From Paracoccaceae bacterium (lineage in GTDB: Bacteria > Pseudomonadota > Alphaproteobacteria > Rhodobacterales > Rhodobacteraceae), in contig JAPORQ010000030.1 of the NCBI GenBank assembly GCA_026710155.1, positions 1 to 37,842 on the forward strand: DNA of 37,842 bases. Reading direction: 5' to 3'. Position numbers and translations under genes: made by a program. The notes below the pieces were generated by a model. That model ran no database searches. It was not told the origin of the DNA and saw only the letters and a list, made by a program, of their open reading frames with translations. Below, piece by piece: positions 15,069 through 23,143 of this stretch. Position 1 is the stretch's first letter. Every line of letters starts with the position of its first letter.

Positions 15069-17393
15069 TTAACCGTGGTGTAGAATATCAGGTGGCTCAA
15101 ATGCCCTTAACTTGGATACTTCTCCTATATATTTCTCAACCTGAACCAGACAAGTATGTGCCGAAGGTCCTTGGGCCAAACTTGATGTACCCTTGTCCAG
15201 AGTGAGAACATTCGGGTTTCCATGCCGGCACATGCTTCCTATAAGCCCCGGCATTTCCGGGTCATACCAGGCACCGGTACTCATTTGAACCACATCTTCA
15301 TGAATCCTGTCGGAAACTACTGCTGTTGCCAAACAACTGCCCCTGTTGTTATAGATTCTTAAGGTATCACCTGATTTTATTCCCCTCTCATCAGCGTTCT
15401 TTCGATTAATCATCATGGGTTCCCTGCCATTTTTCTTCAGCGATCTGCTATGGGAACCATGATCCAATTGAGAGTGTAACTTTCCTTCAGGTTGGTTGGA
15501 AATCAAATGAAGAGGAAATTCGGTGGATTTATTCCCCAACCATTCGATTGGTTCATACCATGTGGGATGACCTTGGCAATCTTCATAGCCATAACCCTGA
15601 ATGGTCTCTGAAAAAATCTCGATCTTGCCCGATGGTGTCGGCAAGGGGTTCTCTTCCGGCTTGGTTCTGAAATCCTGTAGAAAAACCAGTGGCCCGGCTA
15701 TCTTTTCCAAACTGTGCCAACCCTTATTACGGAATGTGGCAAATTCCGGAAGTTCTATACCTACCTCCGCTGACCTGGATACGGATTGGTTGTATAAATA
15801 CTCAACCCAATCAGACTCATCACGACCCTCGGTGAATTCGTCCAAAATGCCGAGTTTTTTCGTGAAGCCACTGAATATTTCATAATCCGTTTTGCATTTT
15901 CCAGGAGGATCAGCAGCCTTGGACATGTAAAAAAGATAGGCGCTCCTCGATATGGCAAAGTCATTGCGTTCCAATGAAGTGGCACAGGGAAGTATTATAT
16001 CAGCGTGTTTTGCCGAGGTATTCCAACACCAGTCGTTGACAATGATTGTTGATGGTTTTTGCCAAGCCCGAAGTAATTTGTTTATGTCCTGATGATGATG
16101 AAAGGGATTGCCTCCAGCCCAATAAATCAAATCAATCAAGGGGTATTTACGCTTCTTGCCATCATAATCGTATTCCTTACCGGGATTCAGCAACATGTCA
16201 CTTATACGGGCAACCGGTATGAACGATTTGAGTAGGTTAGTTTTCTGACTGATGGATTTGGCAGGAATGACTATTTGTTCTTCGCCGATGGTGTTGACTG
16301 CCCCATAACCGAAACCAATTCCTCCACCAGGTAATCCAATTTGACCAAGCATGGCAGCAAGGACTGTTGCTACCCAAAACGGCTGCTCTCCATGATCCTG
16401 TCTTGTCAACGACCAACTTACCGAAATCATTGTCCTTGACGAGGCCATTTTTCTGGCAAGATGTATTATGGTTTCCGATGAAACCCCAGTTATTTCAGAA
16501 GCCCATTCAGGGGTTTTGTCAATACCATCAGAAAGGCCGAGGACATAATCCCTGAACTTTGCGAAGCCAACCGTATGGGTAGCCAGAAAACCCTTGTCAT
16601 GAAGGCCTTCCTTGACCAAAACATTGGCCAGACTGAGGATCATCGCAACATCAGTACCTGGAATCAGGGGAATCCATCGTCCATGAATAGTATCAAGTAC
16701 ATCCGATTCGATGGGACTCAGATTTACAAATCGGGTTCCAGACCTGAAGGCATTTTCCAATCCCTGTTTGGTTGAATGATTTCCCAACCCACCGGAATTG
16801 ATCTGGCTGTTTCTCAGGGGAACACCGCCAAATGACACAAACAATTCGGTATTCCCGGAAATTGAAGACCATGATGTAGCTTGATCCAGAAGTTTCATGA
16901 AGGGACCAAGGACATAGGGCATTACAACTTCACCCGCAGCCAGACTGTAACTGTCCTTTCTGGTGGTAAAGCCTCCCAGACAGTTCAAAAATCTCTTTAA
17001 TTGACTTGGTGCATGGTGGAACCTTCCGGCACTGGCCCAACCATAGGTACCACCAAATATGGCCTCATTGCCGAATTCGTTTATGACCCTTTTGAACTCT
17101 TCGGCAACCAGCGTTTCGATCTGGTCCCATGAAACTTCATAAAATGGCTCACTTCCCCGTTTATGGTTATTTGAACCCGGTCCACCCTCAAGCCAGCTTT
17201 TTCGGACCATCGGGGCATAGATTCTGTTTTCCGAATAGAGGACATCCACCATTCCCCTTCCGATTGGTGATGGATCTTGATCATGTTCAAAGGGGTGCAA
17301 GTCTGTTACCCGGCCATTATTCGTCTCGACTCGATAGGTACCCCAATGGTTGCAAGTGAGAGGAAGTTTTGAAATATCATCTTTGGACAGCAT
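15069..17393 (-). CDS. molybdopterin oxidoreductase, BisC/TorZ/DMSO reductase type, cytoplasmic
   Basis: The 774-residue protein is colinear with S/N-oxide reductases of the Ser-ligated DMSO reductase family. GTYGWASAGRFHHAPSQLKR contains the Mo-ligand Ser of the YGWxS motif. Other cofactor-binding motifs follow: LVKEGLHDKGFL, LPGGGIGFGYG, YWAGGNPFHHHQD, DWCWNTSAKHADIILPCAT and the C-terminal MSTGAWYDPE and CRHGNPNVLT. There is no 4Fe-4S Cys motif at the N-terminus and no Tat signal, so it acts in the cytoplasm. That layout and the length fit BisC (E. coli, 777 residues), which reduces biotin sulfoxide and methionine sulfoxide. The exact substrate is unknown. The ATG at 17393 lacks a clear ribosome binding site. 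It is divergent from the SGNH hydrolase gene. Confidence 0.88.
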   Translation of the reverse strand: MLSKDDISKLPLTCNHWGTYRVETNNGRVTDLHPFEHDQDPSPIGRGMVDVLYSENRIYAPMVRKSWLEGGPGSNNHKRGSEPFYEVSWDQIETLVAEEFKRVINEFGNEAIFGGTYGWASAGRFHHAPSQLKRFLNCLGGFTTRKDSYSLAAGEVVMPYVLGPFMKLLDQATSWSSISGNTELFVSFGGVPLRNSQINSGGLGNHSTKQGLENAFRSGTRFVNLSPIESDVLDTIHGRWIPLIPGTDVAMILSLANVLVKEGLHDKGFLATHTVGFAKFRDYVLGLSDGIDKTPEWASEITGVSSETIIHLARKMASSRTMISVSWSLTRQDHGEQPFWVATVLAAMLGQIGLPGGGIGFGYGAVNTIGEEQIVIPAKSISQKTNLLKSFIPVARISDMLLNPGKEYDYDGKKRKYPLIDLIYWAGGNPFHHHQDINKLLRAWQKPSTIIVNDWCWNTSAKHADIILPCATSLERNDFAISRSAYLFYMSKAADPPGKCKTDYEIFSGFTKKLGILDEFTEGRDESDWVEYLYNQSVSRSAEVGIELPEFATFRNKGWHSLEKIAGPLVFLQDFRTKPEENPLPTPSGKIEIFSETIQGYGYEDCQGHPTWYEPIEWLGNKSTEFPLHLISNQPEGKLHSQLDHGSHSRSLKKNGREPMMINRKNADERGIKSGDTLRIYNNRGSCLATAVVSDRIHEDVVQMSTGAWYDPEMPGLIGSMCRHGNPNVLTLDKGTSSLAQGPSAHTCLVQVEKYIGEVSKLRAFEPPDILHHG

Positions 17394-17444
17394 GATTGAA
17401 AAATAAAGAAAATATCACTGATTTAAAACACCAAAGGCAGAAAA

Positions 17445-18086
17445 ATGACTCGCAGATTACTATGCTATGGCGATAGCAATACCCATGGAACACCACCAAT
17501 GACCTTTCTCGACCAAAGGGAAAGATTTGATCAAGAATCAAGATGGACAGGGCACCTGAGGAATTATCTAGGTCTGGATTGGGAGATAATTGAAGAAGGG
17601 TTGCCAGGCAGAACGACCCTTCATGACGATCCCATTGATGGAGCCCATATGAATGGGCTCTCGCATCTTCCGGTATCACTCAATTCCCATCGACCACTTG
17701 ACCTAGTGTGCATTCTTCTTGGTACCAATGATTTGAAAGCCCGATTCCTTGTCCCAGCCCTCGAAATACTGATTTCACTGAGATTGTTGGCCCAAACCGT
17801 ATACAACTCTTGTACAGGACCGGATCAATCTCCACCCCATGTATTGATTATCCTTCCCCCTCCTATCAAGGAAGTTGGGATTTTTTCTGATATTTACCAA
17901 GGTGGCAACAAGCGTGCAATGCAAATGAAGGAATTGGCACCGGGGTTTTTCAATGAAAATAATTTGAAATGGATGGATGCCGGCGAACATATGGACGTAT
18001 CACCGGTTGATGGTATTCATTTTGACAGTGAAGGTCATCAAAAACTGGGAGTGGCCGTGGCGAAGGCCATTCTGGAGATGTTTTAA
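17445..18086 (+). CDS. SGNH/GDSL hydrolase (arylesterase-like)
   Basis: The 213-residue protein has all four SGNH blocks: nucleophile Ser in YGDSNTHG (residues 8-15), Gly in EEGLPGRTT, Asn in LLGTNDLK, and the Asp/His pair in DGIHFDSEGH near the C-terminus. It has no signal peptide, so it is likely cytoplasmic, and it resembles the COG2755 arylesterases of proteobacteria. It should hydrolyse small esters; the natural substrate is unknown. It is transcribed away from the BisC-like gene and converges on the decarboxylase operon. Confidence 0.9.
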   Translation: MTRRLLCYGDSNTHGTPPMTFLDQRERFDQESRWTGHLRNYLGLDWEIIEEGLPGRTTLHDDPIDGAHMNGLSHLPVSLNSHRPLDLVCILLGTNDLKARFLVPALEILISLRLLAQTVYNSCTGPDQSPPHVLIILPPPIKEVGIFSDIYQGGNKRAMQMKELAPGFFNENNLKWMDAGEHMDVSPVDGIHFDSEGHQKLGVAVAKAILEMF

Positions 18087-18107
18087 ATCACCAAGTGGTG
18101 AATTAAA
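18082..18107. terminator. bidirectional terminator-like hairpin between convergent genes
   Basis: TCACC (18088-18092) pairs with GGTGA (18097-18101) around a 4-nt loop. The stem extends after one A-A mismatch through TTTAA/TTAAA. The symmetric A/T-rich flanks and the position between two convergent stops fit a shared terminator. Confidence 0.5.
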
Positions 18108-18114
18108 CCACAAA

Positions 18115-18687
18115 TCATGCTTCTCGATTAAGTGCACTACGGAACCTGTCCCTTGCTTCAGGGCTATGGATATAGTCATATTTCCAGGGATAATTCTTTC
18201 CAGGTTCTATGTCCAGGGCCATGAATACAGGCCCCTTGCATGAAATGATCTCGGTGAGCATCCCCTGCATTTTTTGCAGTGAAGAAAACCTAAACGCGTG
18301 TGGATATCCACAGGCCTTGGCGATGGTTGCAAAATCAATGTTCTTGCCTCCCGGCACAGGGTGTCCACCATTGACCTCATAGGTTCCGTTGGCAAATACC
18401 AAATGATACAGGTTTTCTGGTGCTGCCTCGCCAATGGTAGCTAAGGTGCCAAGATTCATCAGAAGACTGCCATCTCCATCAAATACAAACACCCGTCTTT
18501 CAGGATTTGCCAAGGCCAGACCCAAACCATGTGAAGATGCCTGTCCCATTGCTCCTGTCGCAACATAATTCAAATCCCGAGGCTTGATTTCCATCCAATC
18601 AAACAGTGATTGATAAACTGCAACAACGATATCCCTCTCTTCAATCACTTCTCCCAGGACCATCAGTGTTTCATCTCTGAGCATCAT
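18115..18687 (-). CDS. ThDP-dependent decarboxylase, beta subunit (sulfopyruvate/phosphonopyruvate decarboxylase type)
   Basis: The 190-residue protein is the PP (pyrophosphate-binding) half of a ThDP enzyme: VATGAMGQASSHGLGLALA followed by the cofactor and Mg motif GDGSLLMNLGTLATI, then LYHLVFANGTYEVNGGHP. The separate small PYR and PP subunits match ComD/ComE-type sulfopyruvate decarboxylase. The related phosphonopyruvate decarboxylase carries both domains on one chain. Its ATG overlaps the alpha-subunit stop (TGA within ATGATG, 18684-18687), so the two are coupled. It would release CO2 from a 3-substituted pyruvate to give the aldehyde (sulfoacetaldehyde or phosphonoacetaldehyde). The choice between these cannot be made from the sequence. 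Confidence 0.85.
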   Translation of the reverse strand: MMLRDETLMVLGEVIEERDIVVAVYQSLFDWMEIKPRDLNYVATGAMGQASSHGLGLALANPERRVFVFDGDGSLLMNLGTLATIGEAAPENLYHLVFANGTYEVNGGHPVPGGKNIDFATIAKACGYPHAFRFSSLQKMQGMLTEIISCKGPVFMALDIEPGKNYPWKYDYIHSPEARDRFRSALNREA

Positions 18688-19199
18688 TCCACTGGTGTCC
18701 TGCCAATCAAGAATACATGTGGTTTGCTATCAGCATAACATGATTCTATTCTGCCCTGAATGGTAAATGAATCGGAAGGCTCTTGGATCAGGCTGAATGG
18801 AACTGACATCGCTTCCAGTACAGATGGAATGATCCTGACACCATAGACGCTGGACTGTTTAGGCATCGATTCGGGTTCCTTGCCCTGCAACCCCACCATC
18901 ATGACTACCGGAAGTTGATAATCCATGGCTATGGCCCGAATGGAATTCAGGGAATCCATCAAGCCGGTCTGTTGCATCAGAAGGACTGCCCTCGTACCGT
19001 TATAGGACATCGCTGCACAAATCGAAACACCTTCATCCTCCTTGCAAACCCTGATCAATTCAAAATCATTGTTCCTTGCGATGGGCCACAACAAACCACT
19101 GCTGGTTACAATATCGGGCAATGAAACGACAAATCTTATCCCCGCCATCTGGAGTTGCCTGATTATTTGCTTGCCGGATGGATATTCGAGGGGGGTCAT
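18684..19199 (-). CDS. ThDP-dependent decarboxylase, alpha subunit (PYR domain)
   Basis: The 171-residue protein is the PYR half of the decarboxylase. It contains the N-terminal GIRFVVSLPD strand-turn, the cofactor-activating Glu in RVCKEDEGVSICAAMSYNG, and LLMQQTGLMDSLNSI, which parallels LMQ.SGLGN.N in ComD and phosphonopyruvate decarboxylases. YQLPVVMMVGLQG is the next conserved strand. The Gly of SGLGN is replaced (TGLMDS), so the active-site loop differs somewhat from the classic enzymes. It starts one base after the aminotransferase stop and overlaps the beta subunit, so all three are one transcription unit. Confidence 0.85.
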   Translation of the reverse strand: MTPLEYPSGKQIIRQLQMAGIRFVVSLPDIVTSSGLLWPIARNNDFELIRVCKEDEGVSICAAMSYNGTRAVLLMQQTGLMDSLNSIRAIAMDYQLPVVMMVGLQGKEPESMPKQSSVYGVRIIPSVLEAMSVPFSLIQEPSDSFTIQGRIESCYADSKPHVFLIGRTPVE

Positions 19200-19200
19200 T

Positions 19201-20295
19201 TTAAATAACCTGCTCTAGAAATTCTTGCAAGTACCCGGCAGTCAGATCCAGCTGGCTTTCAAGACCCAGTGTAATTCGAAGGGTGGATTCGTAATTTTTT
19301 GAAGCAAATCTTCTGACCCAAACCCCTCTTTGTCTCAGGTATAATTCCGCTTCCATGGCCGAACTCACCTGCCCTGGAAATTCGAGCAGAAGGAAATTGG
19401 TTTGGCTGGGATGGACCCTCAACCCCATTTTTTCAAAAACCGGAGTGAATTTGCCTCGCATGTTCCTGTTATGGGATTTTACCCAATTAACGTGGCTTTG
19501 ATCCTCCAGAGCCACCAGTGCCATACGCAAGGAAGCCGATGAGAGGGGAAAGGTCAAACTTGCCTTGGTGATGATGTCCTGAACTTGCCTTGGTGAATAG
19601 GACCAGCCAATTCTTGCTCCGGCCAAACCATAAACCTTTGAGAAGGTCCTCGTTAAGACAATATTTGGATTTACCTCGACCAGCTCCCTCAATTGCTCAA
19701 AGCAACCTTCATCTATGTACTCCTCATAAGCACAGTCAATGATCAGCAATATCCTGGAAGGTATATTGGCATGCAAGCGCTTGAGTTCACTGAACGGGAT
19801 CATTGTTCCTGAGGGATTGTCCGGATTGGCAAGATAAATGATATCGACAGTATCCAAGTTCTTGGCAAGAAAGTTATCCACAACGGCTGTAAAATTCCGA
19901 TCTTCAACTGGAATCGGTTCACCACCTGCTGACAAGGCATACCGGGGCGTTTTCAAATAGGAATTCTGCGATCTTAGTAATTGCCTCCCTCTTCCCAGGT
20001 AGCATCTCACCAATCTTGCCAGCAGATCATCGGAACCACACCCGATTGCCACTCTGTCGGGATCCAGACCAAACCTTTCAGCAAGTGCAGGAACCAAAAA
20101 ACTGTCTTGGTTTGGAATGTATCTTTCATTCTCGCATGAAGACATTTTTGCAGCATTTACGACATGCGGACTTGCTCCAAGGGCATTTTCATTTGAATCA
20201 AGTCTGATCATTGGGGGAGGCCAGGCCATATCGGGATCAATCATATGAGCTGCAATCTGTTTTATGCCCGGGTTGGGAACTGGATGTTTCATCAA
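19201..20295 (-). CDS. PLP-dependent aminotransferase, HisC (class I/II) family
   Basis: The 364-residue protein shows the HisC fold pattern: MIRLDSNENALGASP, GCGSDDLLARLVRCYL, YLANPDNPSGTMIPFSEL, IIDCAYEEYIDEG (PLP-pyridine Asp and Tyr), RTFSKVYGLAGARIGW (PLP-binding Lys in FSK) and, near the end, LRITLG with the carboxylate-binding Arg. Classical histidinol-phosphate aminotransferases look alike, but there are no other his genes here. It is the first gene of a three-gene unit with a ThDP decarboxylase, one base apart. I infer it makes the 2-oxo acid that the decarboxylase consumes, for example cysteate to sulfopyruvate, or works in the reverse, biosynthetic direction. Two ATGs at the start (20295, 20292) are equivalent. 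Confidence 0.85.
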   Translation of the reverse strand: MMKHPVPNPGIKQIAAHMIDPDMAWPPPMIRLDSNENALGASPHVVNAAKMSSCENERYIPNQDSFLVPALAERFGLDPDRVAIGCGSDDLLARLVRCYLGRGRQLLRSQNSYLKTPRYALSAGGEPIPVEDRNFTAVVDNFLAKNLDTVDIIYLANPDNPSGTMIPFSELKRLHANIPSRILLIIDCAYEEYIDEGCFEQLRELVEVNPNIVLTRTFSKVYGLAGARIGWSYSPRQVQDIITKASLTFPLSSASLRMALVALEDQSHVNWVKSHNRNMRGKFTPVFEKMGLRVHPSQTNFLLLEFPGQVSSAMEAELYLRQRGVWVRRFASKNYESTLRITLGLESQLDLTAGYLQEFLEQVI

Positions 20296-20423
20296 ATTAA
20301 TTTATTGCTTGCCGATCTCAATACTGATCAGTTTTCTCAATGTCATTGCCTGTAGGATCTATACCTGATTTATGGCCTGGCAGCCAATGCACACAATTGT
20401 CCCAATGGTAAAGTCCACCGTTC

Positions 20424-20444
20424 TTGTTGACATTTTGTCAGCAA
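20424..20444. promoter_or_regulatory. dyad overlapping a -35-like box between divergent operons
   Basis: Half-sites TTGTTGACA (20424-20432) and TGTCAGCAA (20436-20444) form a 9-bp inverted repeat with a 3-bp centre; only one position is a G-T mismatch. The left half contains TTGACA (20427-20432), a perfect -35 element for rightward transcription, though the -10 is weak. The site lies 129 bp before the aminotransferase gene and 91 bp before the Rieske gene, in the only place from which both units could be controlled. It is a plausible operator; no regulator gene is encoded in the cluster. Confidence 0.45.
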
Positions 20445-20534
20445 CAGTCAGGATTATTTCCTTTGTAGATTTTTGGTTTTAATTTAATGATTGTCTGAAA
20501 ATCAATGGTAATTTAATTTCATTCTTATTCGGCC

Positions 20535-21905
20535 ATGTCAAACGAACCAAGATACACAGGCAGCAACTTCAGGGGACATTCACGCCAGGAAGTTTGGCAA
20601 GCACGATCGGACCCGTTGCTGTCGGAAGTTGGTCCTGGCAAGCCTTGTGGTGAGTTTTTCCGCAGGTTCTGGCTACCGGTTGCCTTGGCAGAGCAAGTCG
20701 GGGAGCTTCCCCTTCGAATTCGGATCCTCGGCGAAGATCTCGTCCTGTTTCGTGAAAAACTGGGGGAGCTTGGTCTGGTTCACCTCCATTGTTGCCATCG
20801 CAACATGTCACTGGAATTTGGAATTGTCGAGGAAGGTGGAATAAGGTGCAGTTATCATGGATGGAAATACGCCCTTGATGGTACCATTCTGGAAACACCT
20901 TGTGAACCACCTGCCAGCCAGGTCAAGAACAAGACCTGTCTGGGAGCCTATCCCGTCCTGGAATACAAAGGTATGATTTTTTCCTATATGGGACCACTGG
21001 AATTGTGTCCTCCCTTCCCGTTCATGGATACTTTTGATGAGGAAGGGGATGTCATGATTCCCTACCTGATTGAATCACCTTGCAACTGGCTACAGGTAAT
21101 GGAAAATGCCTGGGATCCCTACCATGTGGTTTACCTTCATACCAAGGCGGTTCGAACACAATTTATCGAAGCCTTTGCGGAAATGCCAAAAATCCAATTT
21201 CATGAGCGGGGCTATGGCGATTTCTATACCAATACCCGGCGCGTTGAAGATATCATCTGGATTAGGGTCCATGATCTGTTCCTTCCAAGTTTTACACAGA
21301 ATGGAGGGCATTTCCCAATCCCTGATAAACCCCGTTACTTTGGCCGCTGCGGATTAAGCAGGTGGGTTACACCGATTGATGATACGAGAACGATGGTTGT
21401 TGCCTGGAGGCACTTTCGAGAGGGTGATGATCCAAGAGGATTGACAGATCCCAATGAAGTTGGATTGGGTAAAACGGATTTTTATGGTCAAGGTGGTGAC
21501 CGAGATTATGAAACTCGACAGAAGGATCCAGGAGATTATGATGCCTGGGTATCACAAGGTCCGATCAATATCCACCAAAGGGAAAACCTGGCTTTCACCG
21601 ACAGGGGCGTTGCCAAGGTCCGAAGGAAACTCCGATCAGTCCTCACTGATCTTTCCGTGGGCAAGGATATACCAAGACCATCAGATGTCTTTGAGAATCC
21701 GATTCCCACCTACGGTGGCGATACCATGTTGAATATACCACTGCAGGAAGGTCGGGATGATGCGGCCATTCAAAAAATCGTGGCTCTAAAGGTTGCCGGA
21801 ATATATCAATCGGGAGACAGATACACCGGCCGACAACGGAATGAATTCATCGTGAAGAAGCTCAGGGAATATGAACAAAGCTGGACCAATGAGAACAGCG
21901 ATTAA
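20535..21905 (+). CDS. Rieske non-heme iron oxygenase, alpha subunit
   Basis: The 456-residue protein has a Rieske 2Fe-2S site CCH (C86, H88) and CSYH (C105, H108), followed by GWKYALDG. The catalytic domain begins NWLQVMENAWDPYHVVYLH, with bridging Asp194 and iron ligands His197 and His202; the third carboxylate ligand is probably further along near residues 345-355. This layout is that of phthalate/phenoxybenzoate-type oxygenases, which need a separate reductase; none is encoded nearby. Such enzymes hydroxylate or N/O-demethylate small molecules. It starts a tight five-gene unit (next gene overlaps by 17 bp). The ATG at 20535 has no strong ribosome binding site. The substrate is unknown; the neighbours suggest a nitrogenous compound. 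Confidence 0.9.
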   Translation: MSNEPRYTGSNFRGHSRQEVWQARSDPLLSEVGPGKPCGEFFRRFWLPVALAEQVGELPLRIRILGEDLVLFREKLGELGLVHLHCCHRNMSLEFGIVEEGGIRCSYHGWKYALDGTILETPCEPPASQVKNKTCLGAYPVLEYKGMIFSYMGPLELCPPFPFMDTFDEEGDVMIPYLIESPCNWLQVMENAWDPYHVVYLHTKAVRTQFIEAFAEMPKIQFHERGYGDFYTNTRRVEDIIWIRVHDLFLPSFTQNGGHFPIPDKPRYFGRCGLSRWVTPIDDTRTMVVAWRHFREGDDPRGLTDPNEVGLGKTDFYGQGGDRDYETRQKDPGDYDAWVSQGPINIHQRENLAFTDRGVAKVRRKLRSVLTDLSVGKDIPRPSDVFENPIPTYGGDTMLNIPLQEGRDDAAIQKIVALKVAGIYQSGDRYTGRQRNEFIVKKLREYEQSWTNENSD

Positions 21906-22512
21906 TACCGGCAGGATTGAATGGTCCGGTGAGAATCCGGGAATTTACCTCAAGGAAAATGCTGACGGGGATTACTCCACTTTGGGATTGTTTTTCCGCG
22001 TGGTCCTATCTCCCTATGGCAGAGGGACAGGAGCAATAGTACTGGGCGAACCCGATACGCCTGATGGTTGGCCCAAAGTTCCAAATTTCATCATTGGGGA
22101 CAATCAAAGGTTGTTCATGTGGCTTATCGATGGTTGGGTAAGCAAAATGCCAACCTTTGTTGGAAGGATCGGTCTTGATCACATGAGCTGGATTGATTTG
22201 CTTGGATCTACCAAGCATCCGACCGATTTGAAATCAAAATACAGCGAGACTCTCATGGGCAAGGGTATTGAGGTTCAAATGATTTGGCAGGAGTTGGGAG
22301 CACCCCTCCCCGTTGAGTTGACAACTCCCAATTCCGTAACCAGGGAACATGAAATGTATGCCGTTTTTCTGGAAGCCCAAAAGGCTCGGATCAGGGTCAA
22401 CAACGCGCCGCTGAAAGGATCAGTCCAATCCAGGCAATTTTTTGGAAAAACCATGAGTACAGCCTTTCTGGCATTATCTGAAACATGGATAACACCCAAG
22501 AGAATGAGTTGA
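21889..22512 (+). CDS. protein of unknown family, first of two tandem paralogues
   Basis: I do not recognise this family. The protein is about 207 residues, without signal peptide or membrane segment, and rich in beta-strand-like alternation. It shares with its downstream neighbour the motifs GR(I/V)xW(S/T)GENPGIxLK at the N-terminus, FFRVxxSPxG, IGDN, a central VxWxxL, TxEHxM and the C-terminal TAFLxxxETW(V/I)xP. By eye about a third of residues match. I chose the ATG at 21889, which fits the paralogue N-terminus; the frame also opens at 21871, and either way it overlaps the Rieske gene. Its place between an oxygenase and a DUF1116 gene suggests a partner or subunit in the same pathway, perhaps forming a heteromer with its paralogue. 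Confidence 0.75.
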   Translation: MRTAINTGRIEWSGENPGIYLKENADGDYSTLGLFFRVVLSPYGRGTGAIVLGEPDTPDGWPKVPNFIIGDNQRLFMWLIDGWVSKMPTFVGRIGLDHMSWIDLLGSTKHPTDLKSKYSETLMGKGIEVQMIWQELGAPLPVELTTPNSVTREHEMYAVFLEAQKARIRVNNAPLKGSVQSRQFFGKTMSTAFLALSETWITPKRMS

Positions 22513-22516
22513 GGTT

Positions 22517-23137
22517 ATGCATCTAGATACGCCCATCATGCCCGGCAGAGTCGATTGGACCGGCGAAAATCCAGGCATTCTGCTCAAGGATGACAATGAT
22601 GACTTTTCGGCCATGGCCTTGTTTTTCAGGGTTTCCTGGTCACCGGCAGGTCAAGGTCAGCTCTTGCTTCTCTATTCTGACCTGCAGTCAGATCATGGTT
22701 CAGCCTCACAACCCAATGCATTGATCGGTGACAATCCACAGCTTGCTGATTTCCTCATGGAAAATTTCATTGGCAAGCTCGGAGCTTTCAGACAGGCAAG
22801 ACCCTACGATCACCTCAAGTACCAGCCTGCCTTCAATATTCGCTCGTCGGGAGATCCGACAAGTCATCGATATACTGAATCCATTTCGACATCAGAACTT
22901 TTTATTGAACTGGTTTGGGAAGATCTGGAACAACCCAGGATGCTGGAACTTGTTCCCGAACAAACGGGCACCAAGGAGCATTTCATGACGACCTTGTTGG
23001 TGCCAGCCAAAAGCGCTCAAATAATTGTCAATGGCAAGGCCCTTGCAGGCAAGATCGGTTCGAGGATACAGGCTGGAATGGAAACGACAACGGCATTTTT
23101 GTATTTTGGCGAAACCTGGGTCATACCTGAGGGTTAA
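22517..23137 (+). CDS. protein of unknown family, second of two tandem paralogues
   Basis: The 206-residue cytoplasmic-type protein is homologous to the product of the gene 4 bp upstream: GRVDWTGENPGILLKDD, FFRVSWSPAGQG, LIGDNPQL, IELVWEDLEQPRMLELVPEQ, TKEHFMTTLL, IIVNGKALAG and TAFLYFGETWVIP. It has no recognisable catalytic motif. Conserved Trp, Glu and Asn residues (WTGENPG, IGDN, EH) could line a ligand site. The gene is 6 bp before the DUF1116 gene. Tandem divergence after duplication with retention of both copies implies distinct roles, such as two subunits. Confidence 0.75.
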   Translation: MHLDTPIMPGRVDWTGENPGILLKDDNDDFSAMALFFRVSWSPAGQGQLLLLYSDLQSDHGSASQPNALIGDNPQLADFLMENFIGKLGAFRQARPYDHLKYQPAFNIRSSGDPTSHRYTESISTSELFIELVWEDLEQPRMLELVPEQTGTKEHFMTTLLVPAKSAQIIVNGKALAGKIGSRIQAGMETTTAFLYFGETWVIPEG

Positions 23138-23143
23138 TCGGGC

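Noticed and set aside
19201-20295. Authentic histidine-biosynthesis hisC
   Set aside because: No other his gene is near and the gene is one base from a ThDP decarboxylase unit, so a pathway-specific aminotransferase is more likely.
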